In this document: piece after piece, positions 48,223 through 64,000 of the stretch | How positions within the stretch are numbered: the first letter of the stretch is position 1 | How the letters are laid out: each line of letters starts with the position of its first letter | NCBI GenBank assembly: GCA_963556255.1 | Contig: OY744605.1 | Coordinates: 34,006,463-34,070,462, forward strand | Source of the DNA: Allolobophora icterica | Lineage: Eukaryota; Annelida; Clitellata; Crassiclitellata; Lumbricidae | Reading direction: 5' to 3' | DNA: 64,000 nucleotides | Made by a program: the position numbers and the translations under genes | Notes under the pieces: generated by a model | What the model saw: the letters and a program-made list of their open reading frames with translations, nothing else | Database searches by the model: none | Told to the model about the DNA's origin: nothing

Positions 48223-49771
48223 CAGGGTGGAAATTGTCGGGGGGGTTGGGGGGTTCAACCCCCCTAGTCTTTTTTTGGACCCCCTCAGTTAAGTCGTCAT
48301 TGCACACCCCAGGGGGGTCGTTTCCAACCCCCCCAGTTGTGCTAGTGTGATTTCGCATTAGGCCTATTTGACTCTGAGTCTCTGATAAAGAGAAGAAATT
48401 GTTCCTACTTACTAACTACCCTCTAAACCTCCCATCCACATTTCGTAGAAATAGAACTCCGCATTATGTTACTCACTGCCGCACGGTGGCTCATCTGAAA
48501 CGCGACACTTTGAATTTGTTAGGCGTCCGCTATTACCGCTTAGCCCGCTATACGTGTAACGTCTGTAGCCTATACATTATAAGTTCAAATTGCTGAAAAA
48601 AGAGCACGTGTTCTGCTGGATCAATCTGAACCTGTGCATGAAGGTATGAGCTGCAGATAATTATTAATAATATGGGTTTCGCTGCTATTTTGTTTGTCCC
48701 AAAAATCTTACAACCGTTGAACTGTCCATTCATTGTTTCTGTCCGATCTATCGTGGGTATTTCCTCTATTTACTTTCAACTTTCAGTCACGAATTTCTAT
48801 TTTCAAAATCAATAAATATTTTCATGTTTTCTCTTGCATTGCATTGAATTTGCAATAAAGATAATTGTTAAGTAGTATTTTTGGTTTTCATATCAACTGT
48901 TTATAGTGTGCATATATTTTACATTTTCTTTCACAGTTCACTTTGTGAGTTATACCAATAAAGTAATGATCTGGTTTATTGAGATTTGTGACCATGTGAA
49001 TTGTATACTAATAAATTTGGTAATGTCATTAGTTTAAGGAGTTTAAGCTTTCTAGATTGCATTTTTGAATGTTCTCAGTTTACAAAGTCATATGTCCATT
49101 CAACTCCACATGGATCAAACTCATAAAAGTCTAACCCCCTCCCAGTCCTTTTTCCACAGTTCTCACACTGCCCCCACACCACCCCCACACCGACCACCTC
49201 GACTCACCCTAACTTGATGAGAAACGGGCAAGGGAGATATGGACTGTGAAGGAATCCTTGTATGGACCCTATTAAATTACACCACGGGACAATATGGAAG
49301 ACGGGGAACGCAAGATTCCCACATCTGGCTTTAATCAATACCAATTACACACTCATCACAACAATACCGGAACGCAGGGGAACGCATGGAGGGGTAGATG
49401 GACGGTGGTACTGACAGACATATAGATGTGGGGAAGTATGTATGGATATAGGGTGTAGGGTCCGGGGTAGGATGTATATACATGGATATATATATATGTG
49501 TGTGTGCAGTGGTGTGTGTGTGGGTGCTTGTGTATATGCATATGTGTGTATGTGTATGTATGGATGTTACAGATGTATATATGTAAACATATGAGTATGT
49601 GGGTATGTGTATATGTATATACATACAGAGGTAGGTATGTGGGTGTATGTTTGAACGTTTACATATACATAGGTATGTAGGCCTATTTATGTGATAAAAT
49701 AGTCAACTCCACATGGATCAAATTGTCAAAGTCTAACCCCCCCCAGTCTTTTTTCCACAATTCTCATACTG
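48223..49771. mobile_element. 1.55-kb hAT-like element, non-coding
   Basis: The left end CAGGGTGGAAATTGTC with G-rich and C-rich subterminal blocks resembles the left end of the hAT at 14976. The right end is CCACAATTCTCATACTG. Flanks GTATAGCT (48215-48222) and ATATAGCT (49772-49779) match at 7 of 8. The last 67 bp have a second copy at about 49098-49173, and a TATG/TGTG-rich stretch lies at 49490-49670. No transposase. Confidence 0.65.
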
Positions 49772-49779
49772 ATATAGCT

Positions 49780-50296
49780 GAAATTATAGGGCACACCATA
49801 ATAATTATTACATATTTGTAATCTATGCAAGAAACTGTATTTGCGAAAATAAAATAATCTAATTTGGTCAAACAGTTCTGGAGATATAAATTCTCAAAAA
49901 GTGGAGATCTCTAAGTTTCGCGAAATGCCTTTGGGGTGTGGGGTCATGAAATCCACGATATCTTGGAAAGTCAAATATTACACAAAGATTTTGGGCTTTT
50001 CCATCCAATACATCCTGCAACATGTGGTTAAAATTTCAGCCCATTCGGAGATGGTCGAGTGGGAACATTCTTCAGAATTGGTTGAGTTGAGCTGGAACTG
50101 CCCCCATGCTAAATTTTCTGGAAAAAAATTTCGTTTCTCAGAGTGTGGCTATATCAGGCATTAATGTACATTAATTTCTGATTCCAAATATGAAATTTTT
50201 TGCTTGTACGTCCAAAATGAACAATGTTACGCTAACAGAAGGAAGTAATGGTGCCTCAGGGCTAGCCTAAGAGAGTGCGCTTCTTCTCTTTCTCAG
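49780..50296. other. upstream region of PPM1L
   Basis: AT-rich, no gene seen. The part from about 50250 onward probably contains promoter and 5' UTR. Confidence 0.4.
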
Positions 50297-50304
50297 TGAC
50301 GTCA
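50297..50304. promoter_or_regulatory. CRE-like palindrome upstream of PPM1L
   Basis: TGACGTCA, the full CREB/ATF consensus, 157 bp before the PPM1L start codon and after a pyrimidine-rich stretch. Position suits a core or proximal promoter; function is inferred. Confidence 0.45.
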
Positions 50305-50460
50305 GTGGTGAAGGATTTATAAATCCGTAATTTGTGATCTAAAATTTTTATTTTGGTACTTCCGCCTGTTTCTGAAGTTGATGATGGCGTCGTTCGTGTA
50401 GTAAGGTGATGCTGGATGCCAGTTCCTGATTCCTTTCGTTTCTGACGCTTATCGAGCGTC

Positions 50461-56716
<6,256 letters not shown>

Positions 56717-57505
56717 CGTACAAGTTTATAAGTCATCAATACTGTAGAGCCATTGTGAGTGAGTGGAGTTGGATTTATTGTGTATGGTTTATGATCTTGA
56801 GGATATCCAGTGTTTAGTTCTGTTGACCATGGATGCAGCTGAGTTGACTAGGAAATTTGTTTGTAAGGCAAATGGTAAATACTGTGGATTTTGATAGCCT
56901 TCTTGTTTTGAATTATCCCTCCATGTTCAGACCTTATTTGACCAGATTATGAAATGTCTTACTATTTTTGCCTTGGATCTCAAAGGACTTTGCATCATGG
57001 ATGAACGAACTACAAGAATTCACGTACATGTGCTGGATGTTACCTTCTGTTGTGGTTTTTCAGAGTGTTGTTAAGTTTGAAGTACCCTTGTTAGATGTAG
57101 ATATTCCTGACTTCTGAATATTTCTTTTTGTATGGATGTTCTTTCCAGATTTGACAATATTCCTAAGCACACTGATCTCAGAAGCTTCTTCTGTTAAAGT
57201 GTCTGTCGAGCTAAGATGCTAATTTGAAGCTGGGTGTTTGATGGGAGTTTCTGTTTCATCAGCATTAATCTGTGTGCGTCATAACTTCTCTCTTACTCTT
57301 CTGTCATCTGTTGTGGGTGGCTTGGGTGTCTCCCAAACATTTAAACATTTTGTGCACTTGGTTTGAGGGTTAGTGTACATACTGGTCTGATGCTTTTGAT
57401 GTTCCTGCAGGGTTTCGATGTTCTCTGTTTTAAGTGTATCAGACTGTCTCAGTATTGAGATTTCAATTAATCATTTGTTTACTTTGGTCATATCTCTCTC
57501 TCCTA

Positions 57506-57536
<31 letters not shown>

Positions 57537-59497
57537 CTGCTGCTCTCACTTCTGTAAATAGATGCTAGTGATGTGCTGTGAGCTTTGATTTCATGCTTGT
57601 CCTTTAATTTAAGCATTGGATTATATTATTAGTTTTGTGATGATAGGGTCTGGTGTAAAGACTTTGTGTGACATTGTGTTTTGGGTAATTATTAGCTCCT
57701 AAGTTTTTGCTGTTTTATGTGGTTCTTTGCTACCTGTGTATTTTCTTTTGTTTGGTTTTGAACTGTTGTAGCATTTACTTCTTCATAAGTATTATGTAAG
57801 AAAACATTTCAGCATATATGGAGTTGAAATTTAGATTGAAGTACTGGCCAGAGGCAACTGATGAGCTTTTGTTTTTCTTGCATTCCATTGACTTTTCTGC
57901 AGATGGTGCAGTGGAAATCAAAAAGCATTAAAATATAGCCTTCTGTTTTATGGCTTATCAAGTTTTCTGTGCGAGATATTACATATAACGTGTTCGCGCA
58001 TGTGTCAGGCAGTTTTGGCCAACCTGTATTTCTCTTGTGAAAGAGTATTGAGAGTATTCATGCTGGCTGAGGCAGATGATGTGTAATAATCTTAAAGTAA
58101 GTTGTGTAACTTCTTTTACTTTTGTTACCAGAGAGTACACCGGTAATTATTAAAGTAAGTTGTGTAACTTCTTTTACTTTTGTTACCAGAATTACCGGTG
58201 GGTAATTATTGGATGCAAGTGGGTATTATCAATGCTCTGGTCCTTGTTTAGCAACACTGGCATATATTTCTTGACAGTTTTATGCCAAAGCAAGTAACTA
58301 CCGGTATGTGCCCAAGTTTCGGCATGGGAGACTTGTTTTCCTTGCCACAGGTTTCAGAGGAGACTGGTTGCAAGTTTTAACTACAAGTTGTGTAGGTGAG
58401 TTTTTTAATTCACTACGGTACCTTGGTTTGTTTTGTGATGCTATCCCAAAGGATGAAGGAAAAATTTAGTGTACTGTTTCTAGGTCTCTATTCTCCCTTA
58501 GCACTCTGACAGCTTTTTGGCTAAGATTGTATCAGGAGAAAATATGCAGAGCCTTTTGGAATTGGAGCATGTTGCTATCATTCAAAACAGATATGCTGCC
58601 TGCAATTTGATTTATGTAATATTCTTGTGTTAGTTGTTTATTTAATTGTGAGAAATAAGCTTATTGAATATGATATCTCAATGTAGGTGTGTGGCTTTTC
58701 ATTTGGTACCACATTAAAAGCTTTAATTCTGCGTTGATTGTATATATGGCTTCTTTGTGCACAGAAGTAGGGGCCCTTGAATTGTATTTGGTTTCCTGTT
58801 GTTGCTTTGCTGTTTGAGACAAGTATGTGAGAATTTTTTTGTGATGTCCAAAACCATCTGTTTGTGGAAGGTGCCATCAAAAGTAAAACCAAACACTAAA
58901 TGTATTTGAATAGGATTTGGTGGCTAGATATGTGTGTCGATATAGTTAGTTACTTTTGTTTTTTTGTTTCCCCATCTTTGTTTGCATGATTTGTGACACA
59001 AACAGATTAGATAATACCTAAAATTGAAGAATAAGAAAATGAATTTTAATTTTAAAATATTATTTTCAAAGCATTTTGTTAATTGTTTTGCTCTTTTGAG
59101 CACTAATTTAGGATTTATGACAATTTTTACTTATGTTGTTTATTTTGCATTTGAGTGGTTTTTATAGCTAATATTTTTCACACTCTAGTTTTAGGGCAAG
59201 TGGTTGGTTATCTTTACTGTGTTGTAAAGTTTTCTTTTCTAAGAAACCGGTTAGAAATTTGTTTTTTATTGTCTATATGGTCAAACTCAAAGACGTAACC
59301 TTTCTGCATCATTTGGTAAGGTACGTGATTTCTACAGATTTAGACACTGATTAAATGTTTGCATTGATGCAATATGCCATATTGTTGTTCACAATGTTGT
59401 CAAAGTTATATTTACTGGTATCTGGTATATTCTTAAGTTTCTAGTATATTCCTAATTATCTACAAGGTCTTTGACATATATGCTTCTGATCACCTGT
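56717..59497. other. PPM1L 3' UTR and downstream AT-rich sequence
   Basis: Non-coding after the stop codon. A weak poly(A) candidate ATTAAA lies near 57927, and a short TCTG run near 57508-57535. The transcript end cannot be placed. No other gene seen. Confidence 0.4.
58092..58195. repeat. recent tandem duplication of about 56 bp
   Basis: Two copies of TTAAAGTAAGTTGTGTAACT, TCTTTTACTTTTGTTACCAG (58092-58132 and 58148-58190) without evident mismatch, with an inverted ACCGGTAATTATT-type motif at the junctions. Confidence 0.85.
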
Positions 59498-60680
59498 AGT
59501 GATGCTTTTGACACTGTTGACCACCAGATACTACTTTCTAGACTTAGTAAAAGTCTTGGTGTCTCTGGGACTACCTTAAACTGGCTAGCTTGTTACCTCT
59601 ACACGTACAGTGGGTATTGGTACCGCTCGATCTGATCCTTCTCTCTACTGCTGGTGTCCACCAGGGATCTATTCTTGGCCCCTATTATTTACGATCTTCA
59701 CTTCACCAGTCAGGTGCATAGCCAATCACTTTGGAGTGCAACTACAGTAGTTTGCCAATGATACTCAGCATTACATTGCTCGGTCACCAACAGAGATGTC
59801 TGGCAAGGTAAAACTTGGAGTGCCTCTTTTCAATGTATGCACAGTTCTGTTTCAACTTCCTTGCTATAAACTCAGATAAATCTGAGAATCATTTTGGCTC
59901 ACGCCAATGACTGCACTCTTTCCCTTTTTATTCCAGCATTGACCTTGCTCTCACCGTTGTTCTGCTAACACAAACTGTGAAAACACTTGGGGTGACTCTG
60001 GACATAATCTTATATTTCGACCCAACATAACAAACCTTTGTAAATCTTGTTTTTATCATATCAGAGCAATTCGTCATATAACGTGTGCTCTTACTAAAGA
60101 CATTTCAGACTATAGCCTGCTCTCTTGTCTGCTCTTGCCACAGTTATGCTGACTCTGTGTTTGCAGGTTTCTCAGATCTTACAGTCCAGAGGCTTCAGTG
60201 GATCCTAAATGCCCTGGCCCTGGCCCATGTGGTACTACATGTACAAACTCCTTAACCCTGCTGCTTTGGCTTCCTGTTGAATTCAGAATAAGATTTAAAC
60301 TGGCCTGTTTGACCTATGAAACCCTCACAACGAGGACTCCCACCTACTTTCAAACACTATTATCTCTGTACATCCCTACCTGCAGACTGAGGTCTTCAGA
60401 TTTGGGTCTTTTGGTTGAGCCTTGATGTAGCACTGTCATGGAATCTTATGCATTCCATGTTGTTGCCCCCAAGGAATGGAATCGCCTGCCAATGTCTGTT
60501 CGAGGCTCGAACGCTATCTCTTCCTTTAAGAAACACCTCAAAACTCACTCTCATTGGCTTTAAAACATCCGGATATCTGACTGCTCTTAACGTGGTGACT
60601 GACTAACCGCGTCTCAGATTCGCGTTTCTGTGTGTCTTTGTGTGCGTTATAAATGTTTGTTATAATAATAATATATATAC
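59498..60680 (+). pseudogene. decayed CR1/L2-like LINE, RT to 3' end
   Basis: In shifting frames: SDAFDTVDHQILLSRLSKSL and LNWLACYLY (RT motif A region), AGVHQGSILGP (motif B), an NSDKSE-like block, LLWLPVEFRIRFKLACLTYE, PKEWNRLPMSVRGS and KKHLKTHSHWL. It ends TGCGTTATAAATGTTTG plus an ATA tail. Many stops and frameshifts. Confidence 0.75.
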
Positions 60681-60689
60681 CACTTGTTC

Positions 60690-61120
60690 ACCTAAACTTA
60701 AACTAGGGCATTTCTTAGGCAATTGTACATTGGACACAGCTGAATACTGGTACCACCTACAGTCCTACACTTTGTTTTCAGTTAAGCATTAATTACACAA
60801 AATAACTAATGTAATCATATCTATAGACAATTTTTTATCTTTTTGATGGTTTTCTTAGAGTTAAAATTGAACCTAATGTCTATGAACATTTTAATTTTCC
60901 TGAAGAGTCTTTGATCAGTAAAAGTTTTTGACAATTAGATTTTTTCTAGAAATCTTGTCCTTGCGTTTGAATGATTCATGTTTCTGTATTTTGTCATTTC
61001 AAGTGAACTATATCTCTGGTCCAGATGTGCAGTTGTGGTTACCAGTTTATCTGTAGAAATAGGGTGTTTAGTGCATTCTTTTACACCTCCTGTTGTTTAT
61101 CATGGTTAAATGTTTATGTC
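60690..61120. other. AT-rich intergenic sequence
   Basis: Nothing recognised between the LINE remnant and the piggyBac element. Confidence 0.4.
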
Positions 61121-61124
61121 TTAA

Positions 61125-63387
61125 CCCTCTCACCCCGATAGCCCTACAGCAAGCGGAACGCCCACCCGACGGCCCTGAGCAAAAAGTAAATTTTTCTAAA
61201 AAAATTTATTATGCTATTTTTTGCATGATACCAACTTATAAATGTGAATAGTGGCAGTTATTGGCTGTTTGCAATCAATAAACACAGTGAGTAATCTGTT
61301 TAGCGCCAGTATTCAACTTTCTGGTGGAAGTCTGACCAACATGTGCTGCCCACACGAAGACACAGATATGCGTTACACTCCCGACAATGGAAAACAGTCT
61401 TGTGCTCCTTGTGAGGGTTGTTCTTCTTGTTGACTGAAGGATTGTCTCGCAAGAAGTGTAGAACCACCTTTCTGCAAACGATGCATCTGTTGTTTTTGGT
61501 CGCTTCCGCAGGATGCTCGGGTGTGTGTTGGCCAACGTTGAGCAGACGCGTTAGGTTTGCGGAGGCAGAAGAACGGTTCCGAATCCCAGCCGGCGTGCGG
61601 TACTCACCAATGAGTGCCAGAATCAGTTCATCAACGAAGTCGTAGAAAGTGTATAGTCGCTTTCCTGGCTGAATTGGCTGGTAGTGGGTCCGAATAACGT
61701 AGGCATTGTAAGACGTCCACGTCAGGCACTTCAGGAACATTCTCCGAGGCCATCGGTAATGCTTCCTTGACCGGAAAAGTTTCGTCATTTGGTCGTTGCG
61801 GTCACAACCGCCCATGTTCTGTGTGTAGCTTGCTACCATTTGTGGACATTGCACCTTCTCAACCGTTCCATCTTTGTTCTTCCGATTGACTGTTGTAAGT
61901 AGTGTTGCATCGTGAAATGAAGTGATAAAGTACAGGGGTTGACGGTCACACCAGACAATTGCCGACATTCCGTGCAGACACAGGAAGTCAAAGTCACCAC
62001 GTTTCATGTCCTTCTTTTTCCTAATTAGTTCCTTTGGGTATCCTTTTCTATTTGTCATAATAGTGCCGCAGCTGTGAATTCCTTTTTCCATCAAATAACG
62101 CGTGAGAGTCGGCGAGTTGTAGAAACGATCCATGTACAGCTGATAATTCTGCCTCTGAACACAACTTGTGAGACGGGAAACTAGACTGCCGGTAGCACCA
62201 AGCTGTGTAATAAATTCACCTCGTGTTTTTCCAGCATATATTTCCAAGTTGCAGACATAGCCGGTTTTACTCTCACACAGCAGGAAACTTTTGATACCCC
62301 ACTTGATTGGTTTACTTGAGATGTATTGCTTTATTGCCAATCTATTTTTGGCCGGTATCATTCCTTCATCTAGTGATAGTTCCTGGTCGGGCTTGTAGTT
62401 TTCCTGAGACTTTGAGATAATGTTGTTTAGCAGTGGAAGAATCTTGTACAGTTTGTCTTCTTTGTCAATATTGACATCGTTTTCGTCAATAACGTGCAGA
62501 AATTTCCATATTGCGAGGTAACGGTCTCTGGTCATTACCTGTCGGAATCCAGGTGTTCGGAACAGGAAGCCAACGTTACGACTAAAATACTGTTCATAGC
62601 GCCGCTTGAGGACAGAGAATTCCATTGCCAACCGAACTCCAACAAAGGCCTTCAGTTCTGGTGTGGTCAAAGTAGTCCATTTTCTCGCATAGTAGTCGGT
62701 AGGTTTAGCTGCCTTGACACGAGACGCGTTCAAATTAGTCATATCGACAATCAGCTGCCACATGTCATCATCCCAAAATAGCGAGAAATACTGGAGTGTA
62801 GTAGTATCCACTGAACAGTTGGCTGCAGCACCTCGTGGACCAGTAGGCTCACTCGGTCTAAAGGTAGAATCATTTACTGTCACATTGCGCATCCAACTAC
62901 CTGGTGCAACATTACTGGTTGAGGTTGACGCTCGATCGGTGTGAGACTCGTGATCAGAATCATCCACGTCGCTTTCACTCTCGGTTTCCAAATTATCAGC
63001 GCTGTCACTATCACTTTCGCTGTCTAGAATCAGCTTCCTGGCTTGTGCCAATGTAAATTGTTTTTTATTTGGTCCCTGTACGTTTGCGGACGCCTTAGCG
63101 GTGCAAGCTGCTTTTCTTTTTGGCATTATGCACTAAATTCATTGAAGTTTATGAAATAAAATTTATAACACTGCTTACCAACATCAATGGCCACTGACCT
63201 TACTACATGTTCAACGTCACTTCCGGTTGAAAAATAATAGTAAGTATACCAATAAGCCATAGTAAAACAAAACCCACTATAATAGCCTTACGGGGATACG
63301 GTTTATATGTTGAAAACTCTATAGCGCCCTTACGGGTATTTGTCAAAGACCACCAAGCCGCTATAGCGCCCATACGGGGCAAGAGGG
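61125..63387 (-). mobile_element. piggyBac transposon, structurally intact
   Basis: TTAA on both sides (61121-61124 and 63388-63391). The inverted ends are CCCTCTCACCCCG at the left and CCCTCTTGCCCCG (reverse complement) at the right. Subterminal CTATAGCGCCC(T/A)TACGGG repeats lie at the right (63300-63380). It contains one uninterrupted transposase gene. Exact TTAA and an open ORF point to a fairly recent insertion. Confidence 0.93.
61300..63126 (-). CDS. piggyBac-family transposase (PGBD4-like), full length
   Basis: 608 codons without a break, from ATG at 63126. The N terminus is acidic and Ser-rich (about residues 33-65), then the DDE_Tnp_1_7 domain (from about residue 105). The three catalytic aspartates are in their usual contexts: LSLDEGMIP (D253), YMDRFYNSP (D333) and MGGCDRND (D442), corresponding to D268, D346 and D447 of the insect enzyme. 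The C terminus has the Cys/His zinc-binding domain (CIVC, FHCRECNAYLCL, CW-FH) that binds the transposon ends. The enzyme excises and inserts DNA precisely at TTAA. With both ends present, the copy could be autonomous; expression is unknown. Domestication is unlikely because the ends and target sites are intact. Confidence 0.93.
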   Translation of the reverse strand: MPKRKAACTAKASANVQGPNKKQFTLAQARKLILDSESDSDSADNLETESESDVDDSDHESHTDRASTSTSNVAPGSWMRNVTVNDSTFRPSEPTGPRGAAANCSVDTTTLQYFSLFWDDDMWQLIVDMTNLNASRVKAAKPTDYYARKWTTLTTPELKAFVGVRLAMEFSVLKRRYEQYFSRNVGFLFRTPGFRQVMTRDRYLAIWKFLHVIDENDVNIDKEDKLYKILPLLNNIISKSQENYKPDQELSLDEGMIPAKNRLAIKQYISSKPIKWGIKSFLLCESKTGYVCNLEIYAGKTRGEFITQLGATGSLVSRLTSCVQRQNYQLYMDRFYNSPTLTRYLMEKGIHSCGTIMTNRKGYPKELIRKKKDMKRGDFDFLCLHGMSAIVWCDRQPLYFITSFHDATLLTTVNRKNKDGTVEKVQCPQMVASYTQNMGGCDRNDQMTKLFRSRKHYRWPRRMFLKCLTWTSYNAYVIRTHYQPIQPGKRLYTFYDFVDELILALIGEYRTPAGIRNRSSASANLTRLLNVGQHTPEHPAEATKNNRCIVCRKVVLHFLRDNPSVNKKNNPHKEHKTVFHCRECNAYLCLRVGSTCWSDFHQKVEYWR

Positions 63388-63391
63388 TTAA

Positions 63392-64000
63392 TACAGTAAT
63401 TGATGAAAATCACCAATTTTGGGAGCATAACCACGATAATTATGTCTGTCTGGAGTTTAGATCCCAGGCACGTCCTATATAATTTGCTTTTACTGTTGAG
63501 CTATGCAATCTATAGAGACACATTGCATCTTTATTCAGTTGCTGTTTTGTCTGTGCTTAAGCAAGGCTGTCTGACAACCATAGGACCGTGCCTTTGAGGA
63601 CTGGTTCAGCTGACACATGTGCATAGTACATGGACCATTACTGTAAGTTTAATTGCCATCTTTCACTTTGACTTTTATAAACTTTATGACTGCTGTCTGA
63701 AGTATTAGCTTATTCAGTAAAGTCAAGCATTTGTTGAAATATAAAGTTTGCATGTCATAACATGCAATGACATAATGATGAGTAATTGTGGTGGTGGTGG
63801 GGATGATGATGAAGCTGATAATTTTATATTGGCTGATGATTAATGATGATGATCAGAATGGAGTGGTTAAATCGATGAAAACTGCCATTTGTTTTTAACC
63901 ATCTTTAGAAAACACCACATAAATAGCAGCCAGATAATTATGTCTGTGTGACTTTATAATAATAATGTCTAATCAACATCAATGTGTTTTGTTCAATAAA
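63392..64000. other. AT-rich sequence downstream of piggyBac
   Basis: No gene seen. A degenerate (GATGAT)n/(GGTG)n stretch lies at about 63770-63855. Confidence 0.4.

Overview
The window is nuclear DNA of an animal. It has spliced genes with GT-AG introns, metazoan-type protein families (filamin, PPM1L phosphatase, a rhodopsin-class GPCR), long AT-rich introns, no operons, and a very dense load of transposons and simple repeats. The mix of CR1/L2-like LINE fragments, hAT and piggyBac DNA transposons, a restriction-like-endonuclease LINE in (AAT)n tracts and abundant (GA)n/(GT)n/(TCTG)n tracts fits a marine invertebrate. The phylum cannot be fixed from sequence alone.

Layout. 566-9919 (+): last 14 exons of a filamin-type gene, about seven filamin Ig repeats, ending in a true stop; the 5' part lies outside the window. 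10.4-18.9 kb: repeat-rich, with minisatellites, decayed LINE pieces on both strands, and a short-unit satellite into which two hAT-type elements inserted (a third lies just beyond it). 19713-20954 (-): an orphan secreted-protein ORF whose signal-peptide segment is duplicated in frame near its C terminus. 21.3-29.3 kb: a large foldback element and several hAT-type elements with intact 8-bp target duplications. 29.3-33 kb (-): two tandem copies of a LINE with an RT domain and a restriction-like endonuclease, each bounded by (AAT)n. 33.6-35.7 kb (-): a decayed L2/CR1-like RT. 36.7-39.3 kb: two minisatellite arrays of the same unit in opposite orientations. 43983-45368 (-): two exons of a class A GPCR covering TM4-TM7. 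50461-56716 (+): a complete four-exon PPM1L gene whose introns carry two hAT-type elements. 59.5-60.7 kb: another decayed LINE. 61125-63387 (-): a structurally intact piggyBac transposon with an uninterrupted transposase.

How the parts relate. The host genes (filamin, the orphan secreted ORF, the GPCR, PPM1L) have no evident functional linkage. Most of the rest is mobile DNA. At least nine elements have 8-bp target duplications matching at 7 or 8 positions together with hAT-like termini, and related non-autonomous copies recur in several places. The strongest candidates for something undescribed are the orphan secreted ORF with a re-used leader, the (AAT)n-associated LINE pair, the opposed minisatellite arrays, and the duplication in PPM1L of the exon end that encodes the DGHGG metal-binding motif together with its splice donor.
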